Shown here: positions 51,908 to 63,648 of the stretch, one piece after another
Layout of the letters: the number at the start of each line of letters is the position of its first letter
Position numbering within the stretch: the first letter of the stretch is position 1
NCBI RefSeq assembly: GCF_016802725.1
Contig: NC_052672.1
Location: 6,477,685-6,541,684 of the forward strand
Length of the DNA: 64,000 nt
Direction: 5' to 3'
DNA from: Solenopsis invicta
Taxonomy: Eukaryota; Arthropoda; Insecta; Hymenoptera; Formicidae
Notes under the pieces: model-generated
What the model saw: the letters and a program-made list of their open reading frames with translations, nothing else
Databases searched by the model: none
What the model was told of the DNA's origin: nothing
Position numbers and translations under genes: made by a program

Positions 51908-53697
51908 GATTAAATTCATCTATACTACAAAAGCTTTGTAGAAATAATTTTCTCTCTTCGCTAATGCCTCTTTACGTGGAATAAAATCTAACATGTCGAA
52001 AATGACATGAATGAGTAAGAACGCCGATGAATAAAATCTAACGATGTCAATAGTGACGTGTAAAAAGAGAATGGTAAATGCGACACATTTCTACTATCGC
52101 TCTTTCAGGATGAGCGTAGAATTCTTTAGACAGCCACGTTAGTACCGTCGGTTTCGTGCTGATATCATTACCATAAAATCGCGTGTAGGTGACTACGCGT
52201 TTAAATCGATCGATCTTCAAGCACCCATATGTTGCACACGTCTTGCGAAACCGCCGCTCTACAGGGGTCGTCATAGTTCGACGTTTACGAAGCACGATAT
52301 TAAAGAACGCGTGCGAGTAGCGAGCTAAAAAAAAAACTAAAAAGACGACTGGAAAACTTTCAATCGAATTTCGAGCATCGCTCCACAGCAAATTTTCTCC
52401 CATTAATCACCTAAAGAATTTCATTCGCTTATGATAAATCCTTTCAATCTATTAAGAAATTTCACGTCATAAACTTTTTACGTAGGGAGTAATGAAAAAT
52501 AGAGAAAATTGAGAGAATATTACGATGAAATAATTTTCTAATGATAAACTACATACTTGTATTCTTTTTTAATTTTGATGAATATTCATTAAATATTTAA
52601 TTTTGAATAAGAACTAGATATACAGACTCGTTTTTTTATTATTTTATAATAATTATTAAAATTACGTATTAAAAAAATTCCATCTTATTTTATTCAGCTT
52701 AAAACTTTAACTTTACTATCAGTCAATTAAGAGAAAAGTATTTTGCTGCAAAATAGCTGAGATAGGCTGCCTTCAAATAGTTAAATATTATAGATAGTGG
52801 ATGTATATAGATAGTGCAATCATTAACCGAGAACATCGCTTTTGATACATTTACAGTGTATTCGAGAGTGAATGTCAGTTTCCAAGCAGCTAGTTAGGAG
52901 ACATTCTGAAGTGAAGTTCCTATGCGGATTCCTAGCTATGCTGGTTGCTACTATCATTTTCGAACGTGCCATTAGAATCTCACAATCAGACGACAAGAAA
53001 CTCGTGGCGCATCATTCTTGATAACAGCAGATTACGATAAATTCATCGAGATAACAAGTCCAGTTATTCACCGAGATAACAAGTCCAGAGGCGGGATACA
53101 TTGATCAATATTGTATCGATAATATCATTGAACTTTTTTCTTGTTTTATGTGAACAAATACATAATCGATTATATAATATATTCAAGAAATAATACTTTC
53201 TTTCCACGAGAATTAGAGACTTGTCACGTAAGAGCTAATTGTTAAATAAATTTCTCATTTCCAGCCATCCTTCGCATCGATCCGAGAGTCTTCGCGCTCA
53301 GTAAGAAGACTCGAGAAAAGAGTTTTTGCTTCAATAAGTCAAGGCAGTAAGACCAAGGGATTAACCTTGTGTTCTGAAAATATTATCCTTCACGAGGGTC
53401 TTTCAGCTCTTAAGGGATGTATCTACAACGTGGCTGCTGATGAAAGAGATTACGTCGCGTCCGCGTTAACATCCATGATGTTTGCATTATGAAGGGTGAG
53501 AACGTGGATTTCTTAATTAATTATTACTAAATTTCAGCGCAGAAAATTAGCAGAGAGGAAAAAGGGAATAAAAGCATAAACTAAACTCATATTGCCCTCG
53601 AAACGCGAGAATTATTTGCGAATGAGATATTTAAGGATGTACGTGTCACATTAACATTATCAAAAACATAAAAGTTTCATAGATTGCTCTATTCGTA

Positions 53698-54432
53698 CAC
53701 AGTAAAAAGCATTTTATATTTACGTTCAAACCGTTAACATTTTATCTTCAGTAACATTTTTATTGAATTTTTAATATACCCGTAGAGTGTTACTTTAACA
53801 TAATGTAATTGTGTTGCTTGAATATTTTGTGTTTAACTGATATTCAATATTTCTTATAAAAGACCTGTCACAATTGTCCGGAACTGTTCAGAATAAAAAA
53901 TATTTTTTGTATGTGTCCAATTTAAAATTTAAGTAACGAAACAATCACTAAAAAATGTAGAGAATGGGAGTATTTTAAAAAAATATTAAATTTAAAATGA
54001 AATTTAATTATACTTCTGCAGGATTGTTTCACACGTTAAATTTCAAATTAAGCGTGTATAAAGAAATACGTATTTCTTAAATTTTTGCGTTTAAGAACAT
54101 ATTTTAAAGAAAATCAAATCAGTTCTGAATAGCTGACACAAATTACTTAGAGTTAAATAACACAGTTTATGAATAAATGCGCAAATAACACAATGACAAT
54201 GATGAAATTTTTTTAAATGTTAATTCTAAACTAAAATGCGCGTGTCAACATATCATAAATGTTAATTATACTAAAAAAATATACTTTCACGGTTCCAAAT
54301 TGTTTTAAAGTGTTACATATTTTATATTAAATGTCACTTTCTAACATATTCATCATATGTTAAATTAACATAAAAATTTGAGTGACTATTTGGGTCGTGT
54401 AACATAAATTTAACACAAGTTTTCCAATTGTT
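53698..54432. mobile_element. MITE copy, CACAG ends (inverted relative of 11.4 kb copy)
   Basis: Left end CACAGTAAAAAGCATTTTAT after TA (53696-53697). Contains AACATAATGTAATTGTG and ATGTTAAATTAACATAAAAA, which are reverse complements of blocks in 11367-11830. The right end is diverged and placed only approximately. No open frame. Confidence 0.65.
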
Positions 54433-56540
54433 CACAAAAAACAAATAAATTTTCCAAAATTTTAGTAACTACGTAAAAGTTAAACACAATTCTCTCACTG
54501 ATTTAAAAGTTATTTAATTTTATATTTTTGATTCTTGTGGAAAATTACGTTACAGTTATTTGGTTTTATATTTATTTGGAAATTTGATAAAGAAATAACA
54601 TTGTAAACTAAATCAAATTTTTAATACTAGTAATAAAATTCTACTAAATATATATATATACGTAATAAAAAGATGCACTTCTGCACAAATATTGAGTTGC
54701 ATTATCCATTTACATATGTAAGAGTTATATATTTACCTAAAACTTAAAACATGATCATTTTTATGTTATAAACTAAATTATTATTTGTTTTATTCTTATC
54801 AGCTAGTTTCAGAGCCAAAATATGGGTATTCACAAGTAAATTTTTTTGTTATTAATTAGAGGAAAAAAAGAATAAACCTATGAAACTTGTAGTTTTTTTA
54901 ATTCATTAATTTTTAGCTGATAATAAATAGAGAAAACATTCTTAAAAAATCGAATAACCTTCAAGCGTTAAATATGGCAGCGAGAAAATGCATATCCTGT
55001 ACGCCTGTACATATATAGACCCTATACAACATGTATTAAAAAATAAATACATGTAGAAATTTCTGAAAAAGATTTATTTTACAGAGCACTATAACCACGG
55101 TTTGTAGTAGCATAGACTTAATTTATTTTTTAGATTGATTTGCACTTGAGACAACAAAAACGCGACAATTTACATAATTATTTCCCGCATAGACCTTATA
55201 CCTACCTCAAAAACTAAATTTATTACGTCGGCGATAAGATATTGATCTTTGCACCTGAAGCTCTTTTAAAACATGAGCATGACTTCGACGTTTTCTGGCA
55301 GGAATTATCTTTCAAAGAAATACTTGCACTCTGAAAGATAAAACCCAAGCAAATTGCGAAAAATTCGCACAAATATTGCCATTGTATCATGGACACCGAC
55401 GCAATAACAAACCGTGCATAACACTGTTTTCGATTTGCACGGTTTTAAGCGGAGAGCGAGCGCGGTCAATCAAATTCAATCCTCATGAACTAATCTTTAA
55501 ATAGAAGCTTGCTTAATACGCTTGCAAAAGCTGAGCGTACTTTTAGTTTTCCAGGAGCTTTAAAAGCTTTAACGCTTTCAATTCTGAATAATCCATTTCT
55601 ATATTCAGAAATGCGTTTCTAACGTTAGAAACGCAGTTAACACTACGCGAAAAAAACGACTTTGCAAAAATACAGCTTTGTGTGAAAATAATTATATTGT
55701 GAACCAATAAAATAATTATATTGCACGTTTATAAATTGGTGCAAGAATGTCAAAACCTTCTGCAACAATATTATCATCCTTAAATATACCACATATTTTT
55801 TTGATGCTTCAACATAACATTATTTTTTTTATCTGTGTCTAGCAAGATTTTTAGATAATGCAGTAAAATTGTTTTTTTTTCGCCTGAAAAGTGTGAAAAC
55901 ACGATGTCGTAATAAGTTCCCGATTAATGAAGCCTGATTGTTCTCCCGGATCGATCGAGCGAAGTCGCAAAAATCTAGTAAGCTGCAAAGTAGAGATGAA
56001 AAGAATAGGTATTTTTGACTTTAAAGTAAAAAAAAACCCGAGTATAATAAAAAATCAGTTTTTTACAGAAATAACCTTTTTTTTATCGAAATACTAAAAT
56101 AAAGATATGCAATTTATTTTTTTCTTTTTTGATATTCTTTGTTAAAACGTTTGACATTACGTTATTTCAATGTTATTTAGCTTTTTATATTTATAATTTC
56201 AAGTCGAGGCGGAAACGTGCTTACATTATCGTGGTACTTAATGAGTTAATAACGCTTGTTCGTTAATAAATAAATAATAAATGAAAAGATTTTTATGTGC
56301 CCTTCATGTTTTCGTGTTAACTCATGAGTTCTTAGTGATTAAATAAACACAAGAGAGAAACGTATGAGCAAATAACATGAGCTTTGAATTTTACAGTTTT
56401 CACTTCCGGCATTGATCTAACAATAAGTATATCCATTGCCAGCGTTACTTAGTCATTGTACTATATTTTTTATTGTTTACCGCTATTTTTACATAAAAAC
56501 CTTTTGGGTAATACAAACATGAATTCTACAAACAACAATA
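54433..56540. other. AT-rich non-coding DNA
   Basis: No gene, exon or clear repeat recognised. Modestly CpG-richer around 55.2-55.5 kb. Confidence 0.5.
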
Positions 56541-56762
56541 CACTAAGAGAAAAAAATTCTTAAATTTTACTTAATATTTATTCGAATAGTACTAATGAAA
56601 TATTTACTTACGATGTACAAATATTTACTATATAAAAAAGAATGATACTTAAGTTAAATTAGTGATTCTTGTACTGTAAATATATATTTGTACTTAGTAA
56701 ATATTCCATTAGTACTATTAGAATAAATATTTATTAAAACTTAGTAGTTTTTCCCTCAGTGT
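56541..56762. mobile_element. Near-palindromic MITE, 222 bp
   Basis: Left CACTAAGAGAAAAAAATTCT, right TTTTTCCCTCAGTG. The two halves mirror each other almost throughout: TTTATTCGAATAGTACTAAT on the left against ATTAGTACTATTAGAATAAA on the right, and AAATATTTACT against AGTAAATATT. TA precedes the left end; TG follows the right. Confidence 0.75.
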
Positions 56763-57369
56763 GTGACATCAAATGTTGAGAGAAAATACATATCCGATTA
56801 AGAAATATTCAGGACCGCAGTAAACAAACTATTTCTTACTGTGAGTTTTACTCAAAAAGTTTCTAATTCTTTTCAATCATTTTTATTTTCGCTGCAAAGT
56901 AACTTTCGCTTTGGGCGATCCAACAACGGCGTTCCCGCCAAAAGTCTACGCCGCCAACGCGGAGGAACGTGCCCGTCGCGTTCGGATTCCGCACGGATAT
57001 TCCGCCCCGAATCCACCCACGACACGGCCCGTACGGTCGCCGCACGTGTCCACGCGAACAAAGCGCGAGATTCCTCCCTCGCGCGGGGGGTGTCGGAGGC
57101 CGCGGGTTTACGGTATGCGCTAAAAATAGCAGCGACCATAAAGCCGCCACGCGGACGGGCGAAGCCGCCGCGGACGCGACGGCGACGGCGACGGCGACGT
57201 CGCGACGTCGCGACGACACGCTCGTCGCTTCCCCGTGCATCGTAGGTGCGCACTTGATTCTCCGTACATGGTTCACTCCCCACAGCTCTCTATTTACTAT
57301 TTAAGGGATGGAGGCGCTCTAGATTACTTGATAACGCGCAGAAAAGAAAGGGGGCGACGGGATACTCAC

Positions 57370-57417
57370 GGGGTTCGTGCTCCGAACTGAAGGCCCGTCG
57401 CCGACGAAGGTAATCAT
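57370..57417 (-). other. Candidate upstream first exon / 5' UTR donor in CpG island
   Basis: A strong donor GTGAGTA (57369-57363) on the minus strand closes a stretch with ATG 57417 and 16 codons (MITFVGDGPSVRSTNP), phase 0. Spliced to 43862 it would stay in frame; spliced to the putative acceptor near 45690 it would terminate within 12 codons and act as an upstream ORF. It may be the 5' end of CAMTA or noise in a GC-rich island. Confidence 0.25.
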
Positions 57418-57460
57418 TTCGGCACGTCGCGCTTCCCGGTGCGCGGCGTCGCGTCAGGGC

Positions 57461-57461
57461 G

Positions 57462-57510
<49 letters not shown>
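57461..57510. repeat. (CT)n microsatellite in CpG island
   Basis: CT dinucleotide tract with one TT interruption; causes the false Ser/Leu and Arg/Glu frames around it. Confidence 0.95.
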
Positions 57511-58160
57511 TCTTTTAGTAGCTCGTTCACCAGCGACGGCGACGGCGACTTCCTCCGACGCGCGACGGTACCGCGACGCTCATGATCGACGACGACGACG
57601 ACGACCACGACGACGCCTGGTCCACGATGACGGCGACGAAGACGACGACGGTGGCGGTGGCGACGGCGGCGGCAGTGGCGGTCTTGGCTGATACGCGCTT
57701 CCTCGTGCACGTCGGACACCGTCCGTCCGCTCGGCGTGCGTTGGTGCGTGCGTTACGCGTCACTCTCACGCAGGGAATCGCGCGATCACGCGTGCCCGCG
57801 GCGGCCGCGGTCGATCCTCGGAATCCATGACAGGTATACGTGCGACACGTATACGTTGTACGTGCACAGAGCGGAGCGGAGCGAGGCGAGCGTGGACCGC
57901 ATGCGCCGCTCCGAGGCAAGAGTCATCGCGCTCTTGTGTGTGCCGCCGCGCCGTCACGTCGCGGACGCGCCAGGGCGGACGTAGACGAGAAAACTCGCGG
58001 GTGGAAATTCAAAGCGTGCTCGCGGCGCGCGTGTGAATCTTCCGGCGGAACCGGACGCGGTGACGTTACCGCGTAAGCGGTACTGAGATATCGAAACAAA
58101 TTTCGCTTCGACGACGACGACGATTACGCGTAATCGTCAGGAGTCCACGTGAACTACTGT

Positions 58161-61000
58161 CGCATTACAACGAATTCTTAGGCACGGAGCTGTCTAGGAA
58201 TCGTACGTGTCGCTCAATTATTGTTACAAGTACCTCTTGATCGTGCTTCTTAATTAAGATTTTTAAATTTTAATATATTTAATACACTTAAACGCAGTGA
58301 CGCAGTTTGAAATAAACGACTAGCGAGAAATCGTGCGCGTATCGATATATCATTCGATAATGACCAATAGCGCGCAAATTTTCGAATGCTAAAGGTGGCG
58401 AGGATCTCTTCAATTGGTTTCTTTCGCATTTTTTTTTGTTTTTTTTTTAAGACAAAACGATTCCATATTTCGTTGATCACCTTGGAATATTTTTGTGAAT
58501 CTGAATCACCACATAAGAATAAGCATTAAATCTTCTGGCATTTTTATTCTGAATGGTAAATTGTCTTTGCTCAGAGTCTACAAGAAAGACCGGCAACTTT
58601 TCAGTTTTGAATTTTTACAGAATTTTTACAAACTAAAAGACTTATCAAAAAAACAAATCTTATATCGATTACTAAACATATACAGAATTATTTAATAATA
58701 TTTTATTTTAATAAAAATTAATAACTTAGATATAAATAAATTAATGTTTTACTAATTCATCTTTTATGAGTGAAATACGCCTTGTTCAATTTAATTATAA
58801 ATTGTTGAATTAAGAAATAATATATTTAAAGAATTATTATTAATACACTTAATGAAATTTCCATAGTTCCATGTACTATTCCTCTTCAATACATCGAATA
58901 ATTTGTAAAAACAAAAGGTTTTAATTATAATATAAAGTTGATTATAAAGAAAACAGAAAGGTTAGTTATTCGAATCAAAATCTTTTAAATATAAATTACT
59001 TAAACATAAATTTAATTGTCTACATAAATGTTTTGATAGTGCTTCATAGTTTCTCAATGACATAAATTCGGCGAATTTATGCTGTTCAAAAATATTCAAA
59101 CTTATACAAAAGTGATTTTATTCTAATGAGAATAGTTTAATTGGAAATGTTGCACAGAATGATCCATTTCACTTGGTTATCGAATTTCAATTTGTGCACA
59201 ACTTAAAATAATCTCGCAGAAAATTGTCAAAAAATGATAAAACAATCAATTTTTTAGTGACGGTCATTAACGGTCGGAAGTCTTTAAAAAATTTTAACAA
59301 AATTTATAAGTATATTATAATGAACATTCTTTCGTTCTTTCCGTAAACTTGAAATTAAACGGCATTCTGTTAATAAGTTTTATTAGTTTCTATCAATAAA
59401 TTTCTACACAAAAGTCAATACTATGACGAAAAATTATGGCACCAATTTTTTCGAAAAGCATTAGAAAGTCTACTTTAAAATGTCTTTTGTTAAATTTTAT
59501 CTCATGACATTTCATTTCATATTTAAAAAAAAAAATTACTAAAGAATTTTCAATTTTATGTAATTTAAAGTAGCATAGAGATAAAATTTAAATGGATATA
59601 TAGTTCTTTCTTTTTTAAAACATGGTATTAAAAATTTAGATTTTTTTCATCGAGATATTTAACTTTTTATTTTCGATATCAATTGCAAACCATACCAAAC
59701 TTATAAAGTAATGTACGTTTAAGTTACTTACTCTTATAACCTATTAACTTGATCTTCAATTACAAATTAATTTCATTGATTTCATACGCATTGTCTGAGT
59801 TAACTTTGTTGCGCAAACAATATTGAGAATGATAATTATAAAAGCGGGATAATTAAATTTAACGCTAGATAATTTGTTTTATATATTTCACATATATTTC
59901 ATTATGCATTCGAGCGTTCCTTTAGAGAGACAAAATCAATCACGCTCGTACAATCGATCAATATGTTCTTTCTACTCTTATTCTTATGCACGGATAACAG
60001 ATTATAGTATTCTACATTTCATTGAGCGCTTCGCAAGCTTGCACCAAATAATCCGTAGCATATTTGCTCAGTTTCGCTCAAACCCCGATGCCAAACAAAC
60101 CGTAACTTCGTACATCATTACACAAAGAAAAAAGTAATTAAAATATTTTAATATGTATATTAATACGTATATAATAAAGAAATTCATGATACGCTCCGAA
60201 AAAACATTCGTTATGTATAATAAACCTACAAATGTATTTATATTTCTTAAATATAGATCATTCTAATAGCTGTATTAATTCCAGAAGCAAGTATTTAATT
60301 ACTTAGCTTAGAATTATTGTAATATTTAAAACTCGTAATGATCGGTTCTCGGTACAAAAACAAAGCAAAAGATAATAAAAATCTCATTGGGTGGGTCAAG
60401 TAAATACATATAAACAATATCTATGATTATGTCTAATTATCGTAATTTCCAAATTTTTCATTAAAAAAAGTAACAAAATTTGATCATACCCGATATCATC
60501 CATTGGCGCAATTAAAAATTGATGTGGAAAAAATAAACGACGTGAAAAATTGGCACAAAAGAAACAATCTGCTTGATACTGATTACCATGATATTCATTT
60601 ACCATCTTTCCACACAAGTTGGAATTCATTTTAATCTTTGCGTTTAAAAACTTTCTCCTAACATATCATTTTCTTCTAACATAATACCATATTTTTTTTC
60701 TAATTCATAAAAATGAATGTACAATCTACAGAATGTATAATATACAGAAAATATTTCCTGCAATTATATAGAAATTTTGTGCTGACAATGGAATTCATTC
60801 GATACATTGTCCATAACTTCGCTACTTATCGTGCATGATTCGGAATTAATCATCCGAACAATTTCAGATCGTTGCTTCGAATATGCGCTACAATGAAATA
60901 ATAACGAGAAATAGCCAATATCGATATTCGTAGCCGTGATTTCCGCATTGAGATTACTTCTTTACAATTATTTACGTCTCGACATCGTAACTCTGAATCA
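58161..61000. other. Intergenic DNA between CAMTA 5' region and AP-2 mu 3' end
   Basis: AT-rich. Probably holds the AP-2 mu 3' UTR next to 61000. No other gene recognised; the short frames at 59874-60137 and 60629-60396 match nothing. Confidence 0.5.
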
Positions 61001-61481
61001 TTAACATCGCGTCTCATATAAGCCGCTGCGCCCTATGTAACGAACCCATTTTATCACATCGTGATCAGAGTAATTCAATTTGGATTCAAAAACTTTCAAG
61101 TAGCGCACTTTGAAGCCGGAAGGCGCAAACGGCACTTCGAAATTCATCGATATCGGTGGCCTCGTCCACTTCTTCTTCGTATCCGTTTCTAGTAAATCGA
61201 TTTCTGCGGACAACTGCGTCTCCTTCATACCGGCCATGCGCTTGATCTTCCAGACAATTGCATTCTCCGATGCTTTGTATTTCGCCTTACCCTTCAAACA
61301 TATCAGCTGTACGCCGGCAGTATTTAACGGTGTCGGTACACGCACTTCTATCTTCTGCCCCAGCAATGAAGGTTTGAAGTTTGATTTTAGGACCGCCTTG
61401 ACCTCCATTTTCGTTCGGCCCACCTCGCGTACTAAGGGTATCACTCGGAAGGGCAATGATATATCCTTCGTGGTACGGTAT
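61001..61481 (-). CDS. AP-2mu: AP-2 mu coding exon 4: C-terminal mu homology domain and stop
   Basis: Acceptor TTTACAG; completes Arg283, then YRTTKDISLPFRVIPLVREV, NFKPSLLGQKIEVRVPTPLN, GKAKYKASENAIVWKIKRMA, KWTRPPISMNFEVPFAPSGF, ending KWVRYIGRSGLYETRC and TAA at 61003-61001. Trp428 and Arg430 line the tyrosine-signal pocket. A minus-strand ATTAAA at 60635-60630 is a possible but unproven poly(A) signal, which would imply a 3' UTR of about 0.4 kb. Confidence 0.97.
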
Positions 61482-62545
61482 CTGTAAAGAATATAGTATG
61501 GTATTTTATATATCTCATAAGTGTAATTATTTTCGTGTGTCTCACCTCATTAGTTCGAATTCACCATCCGGCGGTATAAAACTAATGGAATGTTCGGTCT
61601 CAAATTTGCTAAGCTTAACGCATTGATGAAATTGACAGTCATCAATAACGACAACCGGTTTGCCGGATCTAGCACCTGTAGGATCATCACCGCCGCCTCC
61701 CAATCCCCCACCACCTTTCATGCCCTTAGCTTCCATAACGATCTTGTCATTAATCCCAAACTTGCATTCCGGCATGCCGGACAAATAGGATTTCATTACC
61801 ACCTAAAAAAGAAATTTTTTTATCAGGATTTTGTAAAGGCATATAAAGATTTTTTTTAAGAACTTACCTTTCCGGCAACATGCGCGCTGAGAACTTGACC
61901 CTGAGGACTCATTAATAGATTCACATATTCAAGTACATCCAAGAAAAGCTCGTTACGCCTGTACTTGATGCCCTCTCGTCTCCATCCGATCTGGCCGGTG
62001 ACTTGCGATGTTATTTGAGCTTGTTCTTCCTTAGTAGCTGATTTCACGCCTTGTTGAGTGATAAACGTCTTCAGCACTCCTGTATCACAGTTCTGTGGAT
62101 ATCCAAAATCAAGAATCTCTGCAACAAAAAAAAATTTATAAAATTCTAAGGAAAAAGTTATGTATAACATACTTAATTAAATATTGATCAAACTTTATTA
62201 CTGACCATCAAGCAGCTCATAAATGAGCACGAAATTGTTCTTAATGTTCTCTTCTGAAATTTTGCCAAAATATGATTGCATAACATCTATGATCTTTAGC
62301 AGCAACTCGAATACCATGGCTGCATTAACATTTTGTTTGGTGACGGCAGCTAACCAGATATTAGCGCGTTTTATATGGAAAAACGATGTTCTGGCAATGT
62401 TGGTTACAGGCGAGCGTACTTGTTGTCGCGCATGGATAACGTTGACGCGAAACGCATCCACTGCGTTACGACCAATATCATCCCGATATACTCGAGAGAT
62501 GAGTACCTCCCCCTTGTGGTTGTAAACAAATAAACCCCCTATCAT
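61001..62545 (-). CDS. AP-2mu: AP-2 complex subunit mu (clathrin adaptor medium chain), complete CDS in four exons
   Basis: Mu subunit of the AP-2 heterotetramer at the plasma membrane: it binds YxxPhi sorting signals and PIP2 and drives clathrin-mediated endocytosis (family knowledge). Exons 62545-62206, 62118-61868, 61802-61546, 61481-61001 join GT-AG with phases 1, 0, 2 to give 442 residues (about 435 in vertebrates), ending YETRC. N-terminal longin-like part MIGGLFVYNHKGEVLISRVY; linker with Thr154 in SQVTGQIGW, the equivalent of the AAK1-phosphorylated threonine; mu homology domain from about residue 165, with Phe172, Asp174, Trp428 and Arg430 at the known cargo-pocket positions. The only notable difference is a Gly-rich insertion at about 227-235. 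The ATG lies 42 bases after acceptor TTGCAG (ends 62587), so an upstream untranslated exon is expected. Identity is not in doubt. Confidence 0.98.
61546..61802 (-). CDS. AP-2mu: AP-2 mu coding exon 3: mu homology domain with Gly-rich loop
   Basis: Begins GTG GTA ATG after acceptor TTTTTAG and ends AG before donor GTGAGA. Encodes VVMKSYLSGMPECKFGINDK, then MKGGGGLGGGGDDPTGARSG, then DDCQFHQCVKLSKFETEHSI and the FIPPDGEFELM block. The Gly-rich segment replaces the shorter polar loop of vertebrate mu2. Confidence 0.97.
61868..62118 (-). CDS. AP-2mu: AP-2 mu coding exon 2: linker and start of mu homology domain
   Basis: Acceptor TTGCAG, donor GTAAGT; completes Glu114, then 83 codons. Contains KTFITQQGVKSATKEEQAQI and TSQVTGQIGWRREGIKYRR. 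Thr154 corresponds to the AAK1 site that opens the complex; Phe172 and Asp174 (NELFLDVLE) are pocket residues for YxxPhi signals. Ends LSAHVAGK. Confidence 0.97.
62206..62545 (-). CDS. AP-2mu: AP-2 mu coding exon 1: longin-like N-terminal domain
   Basis: ATG 62545 to donor GTCAGT (62205); 113 codons plus one base. Residues include AVDAFRVNVIHARQQVRSPV, TNIARTSFFHIKRANIWLAA, KISEENIKNNFVLIYELLD, almost identical across animals. The exon probably begins at 62586 after TTGCAG, adding 41 bases of 5' UTR. Confidence 0.98.
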
Positions 62546-63239
62546 CTTGACAGAGGGTAATGGTGACCAATTGAGTCAAAATCAATCTGCAATAAAAAAT
62601 CCCACTAGAAATTATTGATTAATATGAATAATAAACCTTTTCCTTCCAGAAAATTCCAACATAATTTTGAGAAAATGAAATGGGCAATTGGTATCAACGC
62701 TATAAGTGCACAAAACGTTTTTGAAAGTACTTTCACTAATTATAATTTTAACTATTTATGCATTTATGTAATCTACTCCTTTCAATTTTCAACTTAAATT
62801 TACAATGCTACATTTCAATATTAGAACACATATTCTTGTAGTTGTAATATTGCGTTGTGAAATAACTTTGGTGACTCTAAGATAAATTGTTTTTGCACTT
62901 TGATTAATTTAAAAAAAGAATTTATTTGTTATTAATGTCAAACTTTAATTAAGGATACACAATCATCCAATTCATTCAGCCTTAGAACTATGTGATCATC
63001 CATTACTGAGACTATGTATGTACAATAATCATAAATGCTTTCCCAGTGCATATTCATATGAGCCTGTATTCATATAGAATACGTTACATGTATTATATAA
63101 AAAATAGGGGAAAAAATCACTTTTTTAGTAGAGAAAGCAATAATGATTGCTAGTGTATAAAGTCTGATTTCCCTAAGATACAGAGTGAAATAATCTAACC
63201 TATTAACTTTTAACACATTAGCCAATATTCTTAATTGAT

Positions 63240-63345
63240 TCTTATATTTAAGTTTTAAGTACCATCTTAAGATGTCATAAATCAATCAGTCATTTTAGCA
63301 TTTTAAGATATTACAAGACAGTCTTGATGTAAAAATAGACTATAA
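63240..63345. repeat. ATAGTC-family repeat copy
   Basis: CATCTTAAGATGTCATAAAT, TTTTAGCATTTTAAGATATT and GACAGTCTTGATGTAAAAAT match in order the copy at 37805-37885. Ends in AATAGACTAT, the inverted terminus of the family. Confidence 0.6.
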
Positions 63346-63527
63346 GTACTACTTATTATTATTAGGATACTGATAATGGTGAAAACTTGAAGTGAAATGT
63401 ATAACATTATATGAATATGGATTAAAAGATCTTTGGTCTTAAAAAATTGATTTTGTACACTTATTACAGCGCTGACTCCCAGTTGCTCATTTAATTTCTT
63501 CATTTAATATATTAAAATTTATAGGTT

Positions 63528-63648
63528 AGTATTTATAGTCTATTCATTAAGATCGTCTTAAGTATAATCTTAAGATGCTAGTATGGATCTGTAATTAATT
63601 CATCTCAGAATATTTGAGACAATTTTAAATATAAGAACGGACTATGTG
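63528..63648. repeat. ATAGTC-family repeat copy with both ends
   Basis: TATAGTCTATTCATTAAGAT at the left and AAGAACGGACTATG at the right form an inverted pair (ATAGTCYRTTC). Interior AAGATCGTCTTAAGTATAAT resembles the copy at 37895-37930. Confidence 0.6.

Larger units (their letters stand above)
47851..53697. other. AT-rich non-coding DNA, 5' CAMTA intron or intergenic
   Basis: (TA)n at 48167-48233, a TTAA-CCCTT terminus with a GGGTCTGGGAGACCC palindrome at 48463-48498, (CT)n at about 51833-51902, and CpG-richer patches at 50.8-51.2 and 52.0-52.4 kb. A 118-codon minus frame at 52403-52047 is unrecognised. Two near-identical 27-bp words occur at 53040-53090. Confidence 0.5.
56880..58160 (-). 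promoter_or_regulatory. CpG-dense island, candidate distal CAMTA promoter
   Basis: The most GC- and CpG-rich stretch of the window, with GAC/CGA trinucleotide arrays (57165-57225, 57575-57680) and a (CT)n tract at 57461-57510. It contains the minus-strand GTGAGTA donor at 57369. The overlapping open frames on both strands are Arg/Ala/Asp-rich by-products of the trinucleotide repeats. The nearest minus-strand gene downstream is CAMTA, hence the suggestion of a distal promoter. Confidence 0.4.

Noticed and set aside
52047..52403. 118-codon minus frame
   Set aside because: No domain recognised and no supporting signals; frames of this length are expected by chance in 64 kb.
56841..57919. Several overlapping Arg/Ala/Asp-rich frames on both strands
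   Set aside because: All arise from GAC/CGA trinucleotide and CpG-rich sequence lacking stop codons; no frame stands out.
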